Under the pieces are notes generated by a model, which made no database searches, was not told where the DNA came from, and worked only from the letters and a program-made list of their open reading frames with translations. A stretch of DNA of 64,000 bases, taken from positions 434,001 to 498,000 of the forward strand of contig JALIZF010001692.1 in assembly GCA_029948255.1 (NCBI GenBank), written 5' to 3'. A program made the position numbers and the translations under genes. Every line of letters begins with the position of its first letter. Positions within the stretch are counted from its first letter, which is position 1. Below, piece after piece: positions 1 to 12,469 of this stretch. The stretch is from Telmatactis stephensoni (lineage: Eukaryota > Cnidaria > Anthozoa > Actiniaria > Isophelliidae).

Positions 1-36
1 AAGAAAAATTAAGCAAATTGAAGATATGGTTTTGAG

Positions 37-300
37 TTGACACTCTTGACGTCATAAAATGTTCAAAACTCAAGTGGAATCATGAGAGCACCAAGTGATT
101 TCACTGCAAAGTTTTGAACATTTTATGGTGTCAAGAGTGGGTCAATAAGAGGACAGACAACTCAAAAACATCTTCAATCTGTTTTTTACAACAATTATTT
201 GAGGTAAAAGTTAAAAAACCCTTTTCAAACAGGGCAACAGAACAAGTGTGCGTGCCGAAACGCATCAGCAGTGTATCTGTCCTCTTATTGACACACTCTA
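37..300. repeat. Two overlapping inverted repeats (MITE-like)
   Basis: The segment 37-70 is nearly the reverse complement of 110-146 (core AGTTTTGAACATTTTAT). The segment 134-157 (GAGTGGGTCAATAAGAGG) pairs with 276-300. The two hairpins share an arm, which suggests one palindromic element inserted beside or into another. No open reading frame of interest is present. The left part includes a TGACGTCA CRE-type octamer. The rest of 1-1219 is intron sequence upstream of the first visible atlastin exon, and I found no P-loop exon in it. Confidence 0.6.
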
Positions 301-1219
301 ATCAACCAATCAGATCACGAGATTAAAATCAGGTGTTGTAAAAAATATCATTTTTGATTGATTGAATAGGATATTCTCCTTACTTGCAAAGTTGTTTTGC
401 ATTAAAATGCATGCATGCAATCACTGCACTATTTAGTGCAATTGCACTTAGGATTTTTTCTTTTTTTCTCACTTATTTCTTCAAAAATTATGTGATTGTT
501 TTTGGTCATTTTTGTTGTTGGTTAATTGCTGCTCAATTTAGAATTGATTTTCAGTAGTTCTTTGTAGGAATTAAACCACTTCTATGCAGTTCTTAATGTT
601 TGATGCCAATCACAAATGCTGATTTTGAGACAACATTATCAGTAAATAACCCTGTTTCTCTGTTGATCAAATAAACAGTTGAATTATGGTACTCTGCTGT
701 ATAACGTCTGGCATATCTTTTGCAAAACTTTCATTTCTTGTACCATTGCATTAGCAGGCCTTGAAATGGTGAATAACTGTTGAGTGTATAAAGCCATTTT
801 CATATAACCATGAAAAAGTTTTTGCATTCCTCTGTTGACTGCCTAAGTGTTTTGATTAGCTATTGTTCAGTTGATATCTTATCCATTTAAAATTCTGAGG
901 CATGGTAGTATTGACATAGGTCGACTTCAAAAGGCCTGGTCACATGCGGTGCAACTTTTCTTTGACTCTGTGTATATCGCTCACAGGGGTATTTTTCTGG
1001 GAGTGAGAAACAAGCAATAAAGATTGACACTGTAAAAGCCCTGGATTCCAAAGGATGCCATCCATTTCAATCATGATGGAAAGTTTTGATATTTCCAGTC
1101 TGTGAACATGCAGGCAGCAACTTCCCTTCCTTTCCCTCCCCTCGATCCCTACCCAGTGCCTGTTTATAGGCCAAGATATTCCCTGTGAAATAACAAAATC
1201 TACTTCCTTTTTAACACAG

Positions 1220-4200
1220 GATACCCATGAAGATTGGCTTGGTAAGCCAAGTGAAGCTCTGGAAGGATTCTCATGGCGAGGGGGTTCAGAGAGGGATACA
1301 ACTGGCATCTTACTATGGAGTAAACCTTATCTGAGCACTCTGCCAAATGGAGAGGAGGTAATTAATAATAGGGAGCTTAAGCTCAAAATGTTTTTGTCAA
1401 CATGGATGCCAAATGTATGTTTTTGTCCATGCGAGCAGCCTGTCATAGATGAAATCTACAATGTGAGAAAGACCCATCTACATGTATTACTCTGAACAGA
1501 GGCATTTTTTGAGATCATACAGCAATGGCCTCTTGTTACTTGTGCCCAGGCCTTTAGGCCGTTACGAGTCTAGGTTTAGGTTTTCTATCATTTGTCAAAA
1601 TTGAGAATCTGCCACGAAAACAAGGCAAGCATGAAAATGAGGCAGTGCACATTCCAGCAAGTTTCAAGCTATCTGAGGAAAACACCTGGGCACGAATAAA
1701 CGCACCATTGGGCATCTAGTCTATTTTAGGTTTTTGAAGTCTGTGTCCATAGTCCATTATTGATGATAATTATTTATGTATATTACAGGTTGTTGTTCTG
1801 TTAATGGATACCCAAGGTGCTTTTGATAGTACGTCAACAGTTAAGGACTGTGCTACTATCTTTGCTCTTAGTACAATGACATGTTCTACTCAGGTATTAT
1901 CTTTTCATAATTTGCTCTTTTTTACTTTATGCTATTAAAGATGTTAGGTATAAAATACAGTCGCTTCAAATCAATCTTGCCATGATAGTAAAATGTTCAT
2001 GTTTCTAGCTTTGTAGTGCTGTCTTTTGAATTTTGAATATTAACGAATTTGTATTATTTTGTTTCTGAATTTTTCTCCCTTCTATTTAATCCTCTTGAAC
2101 TCTATGGAGCTAGTTGAAACTTCAGCCTGTAATTGTATTATTTATTATTCACCTTTCTGGAGTTTCCCAGAACTCTTTATGATTTGTGCAAGCAAGCGAG
2201 GTCGTAGGGGACAAAAATATTAAGAAATGATGGCATTTATTGGGAACTCTTGGATTTATATGAGAAAAACATTGATTATGTCATAACAGAAGTAGTAGAA
2301 ACTTTAGAGAATTTCTTCAAAACCATTCTTATGAACTGTTATCGGAGTTTATAGGTACTATACTTGTTTTTTTGGCGAATTTTTCCAGTGTATCTAAGAC
2401 TTGCTTTAATAATTTGATCCAGCCCCTGACCTTGCTCGCGCACGCTGAATCGTAATGAATTCTGGGAAACTCTGGGAAGGCGATTGGTTGCAAAATCAAT
2501 TACCTGTAAAACTTTAAATAATTTTCTGACTAATAAAGTACATGTAACTCTGTTACAGGTCTTGGGACAAGTGTATTTCTACTAACCTGTCCCTTTGTTT
2601 ATTTCATAGGTTTATAACTTGTCACAGAATATACAAGAAGATGACTTACAACATCTTCAGGTTGGTGATGCTGTGAACTATCTCCGAGGGCAGACAATAA
2701 TAATTTAGTTCATTTCAGATGGAACAAGGGGGGATAGTGGTGGTGTTGGTTGGAACTTGAAGTTCCACCTTATTGAGGTGTCTGCCTTACAGGGGTGTCC
2801 ACCTTAGAGAGGTGTCTACCTTACAGGGGTGCCGACCTTAGAGAGGTGTCTACTTTACAGGGGTGCCCACCTTAGAGAGGTGTCTACCTTACAGGGGTGC
2901 CCACCTTAGAGAGGTGTCTGCCTTACAGGGGTGTCCACTTTATTGAGGTGTCTGCCTTACAGGGGTGTCCACCTTAGAGAAGTGTCTGCCTTACAGGGGT
3001 GTCCACCTTAGAGAGGTGTCTACCTTACAGGGGTGCCCACCTTAGAGAGGTGTCTACCTTACAGGGGTGCCCACCTTAGAGAGGTGTCTGCCTTACAGGG
3101 GTGTCCACTTTATTGAGGTGTCTGCCTTACAGGGGTGTCCACTTTATTGAGGTGTCTGCCTTACAGGGGTGTCCACCTTAAGGTTGGTGCCTACTATTGT
3201 CCGCGTGCACTGCTTTCTGCGCATGCAAAAACACTGAATTTTTGTCGGTAAAGCAATTGTAAAAGCAAGGCCTTTTTACGACTTTATGAAAAAATAAACT
3301 TACAGAATTAAAGGAAAACCATTTAGCCTCTCCTGTGTTTGAATGAAATTCACAGTTGATAAATAGAACCTGAGTTACAACGTCTGTTTTGACTATCATT
3401 TCTACCAGAAACGATCTGTTTTTGCCGCCATCTTGAAAATGTCCCACAATGCATTGTAATTCGCTCTACTTTCCGGGGAGGGCTAGGTAATTTTTGATCA
3501 TTTTCGCAAATTCTGATCAGTTTTCGCGCATTTATCGGCAAATAACTTTCTAAATCGCACGGATACCCCTATTTTTTATTTCTGTAAATTGTAAAGTGGA
3601 GATTAACCTACTATTTTAAAATACTTTTATGAATTTAAAATTGAAACTTGATTGCAAAAATTGGACTTGTCATTTGGCGGTCATGAACCAAAACAGGTCT
3701 AAAACTAGTAAAAAGTCATTGAAAAAAAATGTTATTCTGGTTTTTCATATTTCGTATGGCATTGACAAGTAAGAGAATTGTGTTGTAAACGTTTTAGTAA
3801 AAAACGTTTGACATTTTTTCAAAACATAGGGTATTTATGATTTTTTCTTTGGGCCTCTAGAATAGGCGGATTTTGCAACATTTGATGGCGTGTACCTCAT
3901 TAATATGCACGGTGACCCCCAATTTTTTCCTTGGATTCTAGCTCCCTATGATGGGTTCTTTGATACCCATGTGGTTTTTGGCCAAAAAAATTACCTTCCC
4001 ATTAGTAGGCACCGACCTTAAAGAGGTGTCTGCCTTACAGGGGTGTCCACCTTAAAGAAGTGTCTGCCTTACAGGGGTGTCCACCTTAGAAAGATAGCAT
4101 GTGTGTATCTTGAGTAATCTGGGCTTGTCTGTGTTGGGATGCACTGGTCTTTAGTTTTTCAAGCACTGTGGTTCCTCAACAACAGTGTCAATTTAATAGG

Positions 4201-7200
4201 GTTTCAATTCAACCCTACATTTCCAAAAATTATTGTGTTCACCATTTTACATCATCCCCAATTTTGCATGTATTCCCCATATTTTAATAACACCCTAATT
4301 TGTTTCTGTTTAGCTATTCACTGAATATGGAAAGCTAGCCATGGAAAACATTGAAGTCAAACCCTTCCAGGTGAGAAAGGATCATTATTCATTTAGCTTG
4401 TATCATTGTTTTCCCATTTTATTTTTAGGAAATTAGATATTAAGTTATTTTCGATTAAAGCTTTTTAAAAAACATTAAAGAATTATTTTTTCAATAGGGA
4501 TCAAAATGAGTAAACATTTGTTTATATATATCCCTAATTTTTAGAAAATAGTTTGGAATGCAGCTATAGATTCTAGCATTACATTTGTAGTCCCACCCCT
4601 AACAAATGAAACTAGCCCTTCTGCAGTCTCTGTAGTGATAAGGTCAAAAAGGCACTTGCATGCCTTTTCAAATAATATTTTTAACTTGTGGATTGCAAAT
4701 CTGTGAGTTATTAATATCTTGAGCTCATTAGACATGAAGGTTATAATGAACAACTTGTACTATACACTAAGTGGTTGCAGGTCACTGATTTTGTCAACCA
4801 CTTACTATCACCTTGCCTTAGAGCAGATTTCGTATGAGTGTGAAACGGATCGCACCATTCTGTGATGGTGTCAGTGCCATGTTGTCCATGAAAATATTCA
4901 AAATTCCTGCCGTAACCATGCCGTTACCATGCAGTACCGTTTTCACACTCATACAAAATCTACTCTACCACTTACCAACTACTTACTGTATGGTCAGATT
5001 GTTCACTTAATTACCAACATAAAAAGGAGGACAATTTTTTTCAAACTTCAGAGGCTCCTATTTTTAGTAAGGGATTGGAGTTTTCCCTATGAAGCTGAGT
5101 TTGGCTTTGATGGAGGACACCTAATCCTTGAGCGTAGATTGAAGATCTCAGAGAAGCAGCATCCTGAGCTTCAGCAAGTAAGAAAACATATACGAGAGTG
5201 CTTTGACAACATTGGCTGTTACCTGATGCCACATCCAGGACTTAAAGTAGCCACTAACCCTTCATTTCAAGGACATTTAGAGGGTGAGTATGGAAGCCTC
5301 ATCACCATTGTTGTAATCATCATCATCATCATCATTGTCGGTTGCATTACTTACATTTGTGCTTGTTTATTATCACTACCATTATTGTTATTATTATCAG
5401 TAACTCAGTAATGAAATTATACATGCTAATGTCTATTTTCATCATTATAAATCATTACTTTTAATTTGAGAAAAATTGGACAGTTGACGAAATTTAAAGA
5501 AAAATCCAATATTGACAATATTTCATTTAGAGGCAGCTATATAATTATGTGCACTGCTGTATTGAACAAAAAGTCTTGACTAGGACTTGGTCAACAATGC
5601 TTCTGGGAATCTAACTTAGTGTTCCAACAGTCACTCAAATAGGTACATTGTAGAGTTTTTGGTCATCTTTATAGAGAAAACTGCCTATTTGTGTAACTGT
5701 CGTAAAAAATAGTGTTGTGTTCTCAGCAGCCCATCAACCTATTTGCAGTTGAGATATTATATATTATACTGTCTGACAGTGAACATGTAAGAATCTTTGA
5801 TCACTATTAATTTGAGTTCTCATTGCTCAGGTTCACAAAGGAGTTGTAAATCATAAGCTTTCTGTCAGAAATTCATTCATTCTTTCTTTCTTTTTTTCTT
5901 TCTTTCTTTCTTGCTCATGCCCTTTCATGTGTTCTATCAGTAGATCATTATATTAATCAATTGTTAAAACATTGAATCTTTTTCTTCAGACATTGATGGT
6001 GAATTCAAAGAACAACTGTTAGAGTTAATCCCACTACTACTGGCCCCAGAAAACCTTGTGTTGAAGGGCATTACTGGTGAAGAAGTGACATGTAGAGGAC
6101 TAATGGAATACTTCAGGGTATTTGTTTCTTTACTTTTTAAATTGTCTTAGTGGAAGGACCGTCAAAGTATGTGATTAAGGTCAAAGTTCTCCCCAAATTA
6201 TATCAAGGAGAAATTTCAAAAAGGTCCATGTTGTTGTTTTTGCAATCTTATTATTGTTGCTGATGTGGTTATCTATCGCAAAGTTAACTTGGAGCGGATT
6301 GCTGGACAGTGGCTGTTGCTTGCTGCACAGGCGCTATTGCTGCTTTGCCCTCGTGGTCAGTCATTGCTCAGCATTGTTGTTGTTGTTGTTATTTACTATG
6401 GGAAACCTTTTTTGAAATAGGTAGTTCTCGTTGTTGTTGTTGGTGGTGGTGGTGGTGGTGGTGGTTTAGTGTTGTTATTTTGCATTGTTCTTAAGTTTAC
6501 TGTTGTTCATTCGTCAGGCATACATGAAGATTTTCCAAGGAGATGAATTACCACAACCAAAATCCATGCTACTGGTAAGATGGCAAATTTTTAAGGCCTG
6601 AACATTTGATGCAACATTTTCTACAACCCTTTTCTGCAACTGTGGACACAATAACATTGTTGCACTGTCTATTTGTTTACCCCTGGAGCTATTGCAATCA
6701 ACAGCGGCAGGGGTCAACGCACAGCTCTTCATCAGCACACAACATTGCAGTAAAATTTGTATTGTATCTTGGCTATTCGTGGATTATTTAATTACTTGAA
6801 TATCTATGCTATATATATCTAGCTGACTAATTGTACCGTTTTGATGTTTATTGTCTTAGGCTACAGCTGAGGCAAATAATCTGGCTGCTTTAGCTACTTC
6901 CAAAGATTTATACTTAAAAGAGATGGATTCTGTAAGTTACTCTGTCTGAAATTTCTTCCATTCATCCAACTATTTTTTCCATCTTTTTGATTATCATTCA
7001 TTTTTTGATTATCATTCATTTTGTGCATTTTTTATGTAACATTCAATTGTACACTGAAGTACTTTGTTGCATTACTTACATGTAGCATTTCTGTCTACCT
7101 CTCTTTCCCTCCTTCCTTCTATCCATTCATTGTTCACTTTGTCCAGCAAGCATGTAATTAATACAGTCAATCCTGCACAAATGCACTCATTTACTCTGTA

Positions 7201-8810
7201 GAATATTCCATCAGCTAGTATTTTTGTATTGCACAAAGCACATAAAATCACAAAAGTGTGTCATACAATCTGTTAATTAGTTTTGTTTAGCAACTCCCCA
7301 CTCAAAAGATCAAAACTGTCCCACAGGTCATGCATGTCTTACCTTATCCACATAATTTAATCTGTGCTGTAGCATGATCCTCTTTTACACAGTCTATATC
7401 ATGACTACATAAAATACAGGGTGGTGAAGAGGTACTTCATGATTCAGCCTAAATTAGGCTTGTGATTCGTGAAAAGCTAAAAATTCTAGCCGTGATCCGT
7501 GAAAATTAATCATCTTTGTCCGTGACTGGGATTTGCAGTTTTTTATTGCCGAGATTCGTGATTATGAAAATGCCGATTCGTGAAATATGCGATGCGCAGA
7601 AAAGACAGTGTGATCCTTCGATTGTACGTACTTTTGGTCCGTTTATAAGGACAAAATTCATGCAAAAAATCTTAGGAATGAAAAACCAGTATTTATTTTT
7701 GAATGAAAAGTAAAAATCTTCTATGATTTGTGTAATAGCTTATCATTATTCCGCGGTGATCCGTGAAATTGCAAAAAAATGGTTTGTGATTCGTGATGGG
7801 TACCCCCTCTTCACCACCCTGAAAATAGCCTTCATGTAAAAGCCCCTGTGCTTTGTTACAAAATGCAGCTGCAATACTTTGCTTCAAGCATGTAATTATT
7901 TCACTCAAAAATATTAAACTTGTCAGTGCTTATTAACACATCATGCTTGTGCATGTCCTCACGAAAGAGCCACAGCAAACATAGCTCAAGATCCAATGCT
8001 GATTACATACATTCAAAGCAGTAATCAGTTGATAAAAAAATGTGCCGATATGTCTCTGTGTTGCTGTATATTTCTGCAGTCTGCATTACCCATTAAAATG
8101 AGGGTAGAGTTCATAATAGTTGTAATATACTTGTTTTGGTAGATTTGTGGTGGTGACATGCCCTACCTGGCTCCCAATGAACTTGAGCGAAGGCACAACA
8201 ATGTGCGAGAAGCTTGCCTTGAACTCTTCCACAAAACTCGCAAAATGGGTGGAGAAGTCTTCAGCCAGGAATACTCCACTAAACTCGGCCAAGAAGTAGA
8301 CGAAGCCTTTGAGAACTATGTCAAACTGAATGACAGCAAAAATATATTTAATGCAGGACGCACTCCGGCAGTGTTCTTATCGATTATTATTATCAGTTAT
8401 GTGTTTTCAAGTCTGTTTAATTCTGTGGGTTTGTTATCATTCGTACGCATGTGTAATCTAACTGTTTGGATGGGAGTTATAATGCTGGTCGTGTGGTTCT
8501 ATATTCGTTTTACTGGAGAGTTTAGAGAGTTTGGAGCAAAGATTGATCATTTGGGAGAGGTTGTTTGGGACGAGGTAAGTCTTGTAGTTTTGTAAAAAAA
8601 ATTTTTACCTCTGCTCCTCCCTTTTCCCCTTCTTCCTCTCCCTCATAAATGGCTCACACTTCTGCAGAAAGTATCTATGCTAACAGCTAACAAATTTATT
8701 TTGTTTTGTAGGTGTTTATACCATTATACCAAACAGTATTAAATCGTGGTGTTCAAGCAGTGGCTTCAACAACTGCAAACCAGCTCTCTGGCTCCAAAAA
8801 GAAAAATTAA
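1220..8810 (+). CDS. ATL: Atlastin-like ER membrane-fusion GTPase (5' partial, 10 exons)
   Basis: This is a dynamin-superfamily GTPase that tethers and fuses ER tubules. Coding exons are 1220-1357, 1789-1893, 2610-2660, 4314-4370, 5052-5283, 5990-6117, 6518-6574, 6860-6931, 8143-8574 and 8712-8810. Every junction has AG/GT borders, and all are phase 0 except 5283/5990, which is phase 1. Together they encode about 456 residues. Visible landmarks are the switch I stretch [15 protein letters not shown]3 [24 protein letters not shown], and the guanine-specificity motif in [10 protein letters not shown]. The three-helix-bundle segment begins near [12 protein letters not shown]. Two closely spaced transmembrane segments ([16 protein letters not shown] and [15 protein letters not shown]) form the ER hairpin, and a short cytosolic tail ends in KKKN. 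Human atlastins have about 560 residues, so roughly 100 N-terminal residues with the GxxxxGKS P-loop are expected left of position 1. The stop codon is at 8808-8810. I am confident of the family. Which vertebrate paralogue it matches is not decidable here. Confidence 0.95.
2764..3181. repeat. 34-bp minisatellite in atlastin intron
   Basis: There are about a dozen head-to-tail copies of a 34-bp unit with core GAGGTGTCTACCTTACAGG followed by GGTGCCCACCTTAGA. They occupy the start of the intron between exons ending at 2660 and starting at 4314. Units vary mainly at CTACC/CTGCC and at ATTGAGG/AGAGAGG. The array resumes at 4018-4090 for two more units. The transposon at 3182-4017 splits it. Confidence 0.9.
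3182..4017. mobile_element. TTAA-flanked non-autonomous DNA transposon (836 bp)
   Basis: The ends form an inverted repeat: GGTTGGTGCCTACTA at the left and, as reverse complement of the right end, GGTCGGTGCCTACTA. TTAA flanks both sides (3178-3181 and 4018-4021). The minisatellite unit that hosts it reads CACCTTAAAGAGG elsewhere, so the pre-insertion site is known and contains a single TTAA. The interior encodes nothing recognisable. TTAA duplication is typical of the piggyBac and Kolobok superfamilies, and the sequence alone does not decide between them. Confidence 0.8.
4821..4965. mobile_element. TA-flanked palindromic MITE (145 bp)
   Basis: The left end GAGCAGATTTCGTATGAGTG pairs with the right end CACTCATACAAAATCTACTC, followed by a further matched GTGAAACGG/CCGTTTTCAC. 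TA flanks both sides. It lies in the atlastin intron that precedes the exon at 5052. The GAG terminus and TA target resemble the GAGT-type elements at 10186, 11097, 11597 and 25351. Confidence 0.65.
5880..6475. repeat. Simple-sequence tracts within atlastin introns
   Basis: A (CTTT)n tract occupies about 5880-5912. A GTT/TGG-rich trinucleotide tract occupies about 6378-6472. Between them lies the coding exon 5990-6117, which is unaffected. A short ATC run also follows the exon ending at 5283. Confidence 0.7.
7418..7821. mobile_element. CAGGG-ended MITE with 6-bp target duplication (404 bp)
   Basis: The left end CAGGGTGGTGAAGAGG pairs with the right end CCTCTTCACCACCCTG. The hexamer AAAATA directly flanks both ends. 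The interior repeats the phrase GATTCGTGA/GATCCGTGAAA several times in both orientations. A second, shorter element with the same terminal CAGGGT, a 6-bp duplication and CGTGAAACGTGA interior repeats lies at 59167-59378. The superfamily is uncertain: some hAT-like and a few other groups make 6-bp duplications. Confidence 0.7.
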
Positions 8811-10040
8811 CTGTTTATCTTGAAAAAATTGAAACTGCACCAAATTCTTCAGCAGTCTGCTGAAACAGCAACTACCTTGCTGTATTTTAGAATTTCAGAA
8901 GTGATGTCAGATTGAGGTAATACAGTGATGATTGCCCATTTCATGCCAAAAACCAGCTGATTTCTGACTGCTATTAAATAACAAAACCTATTCAAATGTA
9001 TTTGCAAGACTGTAAACTTTTTGTGGTCTATATTGGGATGTGAATTTTAAACTATTGCAATTTAAAGTAGTAAAGGTGTTTAGAACTGAACATCTGACAT
9101 TATATCGCAGATAATAATATGGAAGCCATTTTTTGCTCCAAAAAAAAATTCCCAGTGTCAGAGTGCATTTACATAGAAGTTTCATCCATGGCTGAGTTTA
9201 CCACAGGACGAATTTTCATGATTGTTGGGCGAGACATTTACGTGGATCATACTAGGACAAGAGTTCATGTATGTTTGCATAAGCCTTTTACCTGGGACAA
9301 CATGAACTTCTTTGCTATCCAGTGTTGCCAGAAACTTGTGATCTGAGCCTGGATGAAATTTCTATGTTAATGCACCCAAAGCCATTCTACCATGAGAACC
9401 TTCTAGTATAGTTTCTTGGAAATTAAGCCATTGGAAAATTGAAGACTTCAGTGCCGGCAGAAACAACGTACTGTGCTCTCTGATCAAAGTATACATTCTC
9501 CCAATAATCTTTTCTTTTTAAAGGAGAATTTTCAGTATTTGATCAGAGATCATTTATGCTATTATTGCAGGGACCTCTTCAATTGTTTCTGGTGATACTT
9601 TCTTGATTAGGTCTATTTAAATAGGATACGGCACCAGAGCGGAATGCAGACTGACAGTCCGTATCAAACTAAATTATTTATACCTGATAGCTAGTGAATG
9701 TCTTTATTCACTGTATAAAACTAATAACTGCCTGGACTAAAAAAATGAATTTTGATTCATCAAAGCAGAAATGACTTAATTGTTTGTTGTTGTTTTTTGG
9801 AAAGAAAGTTTATTTATGAATTTTACAGTGCATTTTTCAAGTCAAAATAAAGCTGATTAACTTTATTTCTGTACTTGAAAAGCTTCAGTTGATAACTTTT
9901 TTCCCTGCCATTGCAATTGCTGGCATTTAAAGCTGGTTAATTTGTGTCTGAGTAACTAACCTAGTCAGCATCATAACCACATCAACATTAGCATCAGCAT
10001 TATTGCTGTCATCTGTTCAACCTGCTTTACAAAATAAAGT
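8811..10040 (+). other. Probable atlastin 3' UTR
   Basis: Sequence follows the atlastin stop codon with no further conserved reading frame. AATAAA-type signals occur at about 9846 (CAAAATAAAGC) and 10031 (CAAAATAAAG), either of which could end the transcript. The short open frames here have no recognisable motif. Confidence 0.4.
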
Positions 10041-10185
10041 ATATAGTTTGTTTTCTGTCATACTTGACCACTTGCTTGGGAAAAAGCAGTCTGTCCGCCC
10101 CAAATGTAACAGGAGCTACAATGAAATCATTAAACTTTCCAAACTTTTGTTCACTTTTCAATGAACTTGGTTGGCTAGTTAATTA

Positions 10186-10481
10186 GAGTACAAACACTAA
10201 AAGACCTAAAAGCGTGCAATAGAGTGATGGCACTTAATCCATGAAACAAAATCTAATAGTCAATGTCTAATAGTCTAATCAAAACAAAAGAAAACAATAG
10301 AAATAGTGTCTACTAATGTCTGTTAGACTAATATCTATTTCACGGATTAAGTGTCATCACACTACTTTGCACTGTTTAGTACTAAATAGCACAAATCATA
10401 CAATAGAAAACAACAGAATTAGCATAAAATAGCACTATTTAGTAGTACTATTTATGTTGTACACTTTTAGTGTTTGTACTC
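10186..10481. mobile_element. TA-flanked MITE carrying a nested MITE
   Basis: The outer element begins GAGTACAAACACTAAAAG and ends with the exact reverse complement CTTTTAGTGTTTGTACTC, with TA on both sides. Inside it, 10222-10362 is a second palindrome beginning GAGTGATGGCACTTAATCC and ending GGATTAAGTGTCATCACAC, again flanked by TA. Both belong to the GAGT-type TA-target group seen repeatedly in the window. Confidence 0.75.
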
Positions 10482-10739
10482 TAAAATGTTAGAATAGACT
10501 TTTCCCAAATTTGCTTGAATGGCCAGAGAACTGAATTTATTCAAGGTGAGACTAGAGTAGATAAATACAGTAAATATATGGATTTGAAAACACCAGCCTC
10601 ACCTTGAATCTACTGGTACATGGCCAAATTCTGGAAAGGTCTTCAGGGATTAAATTCCAAAAATTAATATTGTATAGAAAAATACTAAATTTGTAAAAAG
10701 GCTAAAAATAGAGATTGAAATAATAGATATATAGTAGTT

Positions 10740-11430
10740 ATACAATGATTTTGAGTGAAATACAGTGGAATATTCCACGAGTCGCTTGTATATGCAAGTG
10801 ACAAGAGGAATATCTACATTATGCCACAAGAAACCTTTGTATATAACTACTTTATCCCACCCCATAGAAAATATGCAATGTCTTATGGGAAGAGACAGTT
10901 GAGTACCGCTGAATATACAATGGCTTTCCTGCTTTCTGATTGGCTGTATTTTCTATGGTGTGGGATAAATTACTTTATTATAGTGATATTATTTAACCCA
11001 CGAAAGAAAGTTAGTTTGTACTAGTTGATAAAGAACAAAAGTAAACAACTGGTTTAGCTAGTCTGCTACTAACTATTTGTTTGCCAATTTTATTTAGAGT
11101 GATTTTCATCGGACTGTGAAACAATGACTAATAGTCAGTGTTTAATAGTGTCTAATAGTTGTATTGCAACAAAAGAAAACAATGGGTGCAGAGTCTATTA
11201 GTGTCTATTAGCTTAGTAACTATTTCACAGTCCGGTGAAAATCACTCTAACCTGTGAAAGAATGATGACTAGTTTGTACTAGTTGATAAAGAACAAAAAT
11301 AAAGCAATGGGTTTAGAGTTTATTACTGACTATTATGGGTACAATTTTTTCACGAGTGAAATAAAATCACTCAAATAATTACTTTTATTAGTAGTTAATA
11401 TCACTATTACTGAAATTTACTTTTTGTGAT
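10740..11430. repeat. Mosaic of decayed palindromic elements
   Basis: The segment TACTTTATCCCACCCCATAG near 10850 is inverted near 10955 (TTCTATGGTGTGGGATAAA). The phrase TAGTTTGTACTAGTTGATAA occurs twice in direct orientation, near 11012 and 11272, on either side of the MITE at 11097-11247. This looks like an older element that was duplicated or interrupted. No gene is visible. Confidence 0.5.
11097..11247. mobile_element. GAGT-type TA-flanked MITE, copy 1 (151 bp)
   Basis: The left end GAGTGATTTTCATCGGACTG and right end CAGTCCGGTGAAAATCACTC are near-perfect inverted repeats, with TA on both sides. The interior contains CTAATAG repeats and GCAACAAAAGAAAACAATGG. The element at 11597-11747 is the same sequence in the opposite orientation and has the same length. 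Confidence 0.85.
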
Positions 11431-11596
11431 TAGAATTATTGCACAAATAAAGTCCAATATTTTGTTGATCATGTAAGGTTTGATTTGGACTGTTCACATT
11501 CAATGCCCTCATCAACTTCTCTGCAGCTGTACGTACTGATTGCTAGCCTATGTATTGAGTCTATATGTGCAAATAGTAATCTTATCCTAATGATTA

Positions 11597-11747
11597 GAGT
11601 GATTTTCACCGGACTGTGAAATAGTTACTAAGCTAATAGACACTAATAGACTCTGCACTCATTGTTTTCTTTTGTTACAATACAACTATTAGACACTACT
11701 AAACACTGACTATTAGTAATTGTTTCACAGTCCGATGAAAATCACTC
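11597..11747. mobile_element. GAGT-type TA-flanked MITE, copy 2, inverted (151 bp)
   Basis: It begins GAGTGATTTTCACCGGACTG and ends CAGTCCGATGAAAATCACTC, with TA flanks. It is the reverse complement of the element at 11097-11247 with few differences, so the two form a head-to-head pair 350 bp apart. Position 11750-12400 beyond it holds no gene that I can support. Confidence 0.85.
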
Positions 11748-12469
11748 TACTTCCCAGAGTTATGATGTGAGGTCCTGAGTGGAAAACGAGATAACTTAGC
11801 CTTGAGGAGAGAATAATGCCTAAGCCTGTTGATGTTTGATATAATCAACCACAAAGCTCCTAAATATCTTCGGGACCTTTTTGTTGTCAGTTCGGAAAAT
11901 AACCCTTACAAATCCTGTCTTAGGGATAATTATCTAAAATTAGATTTTTTAGCAAAGTCCCGAAGTCCGAATATGGTAAAGGTTCTTTTTCTTATATATG
12001 GGTAAAAAACTGGAATTCCCTCCCTCTAAATTGAAAATCCTCTTCAGGGGCGTATCCCAGGGTGCACGTGACCCCCTTTGAAAACAAAAAGATGATAGAA
12101 ATAAAAGAATCTGACTGGAGAAAGATTGATAAATTGGAAGTGTGACCCCCCTTTGGTGGAAAATGGAAAGTGTGACCCCCCTGCTCTTCCTCCAAAACTG
12201 TATTTAAAAAACCTTTCAGCTATCGGCTTGTCGTTGACTCTTTATATACCATTTATCTAATACCCTTTTCTTAAACTTATATTTCTCATGAAATTATTAT
12301 TGACGAAGCTATTTTTAGCATAAGCAATAGTTTTGCTTCTATTTATATACGGCTTTCACGTAAAGAAATTGTAGAACTTATGAAAATACCGTATTTTACA
12401 TTTTAGGGGAAAAAAAATTAAGAATATTCATTTTTTCCTTCACGATTTCTGATTGACAGTATCCAGCTT

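Noticed and set aside
6309..6494. Open frame with Cys and Trp runs
   Set aside because: It arises from the GTT/TGG trinucleotide tract in an atlastin intron.
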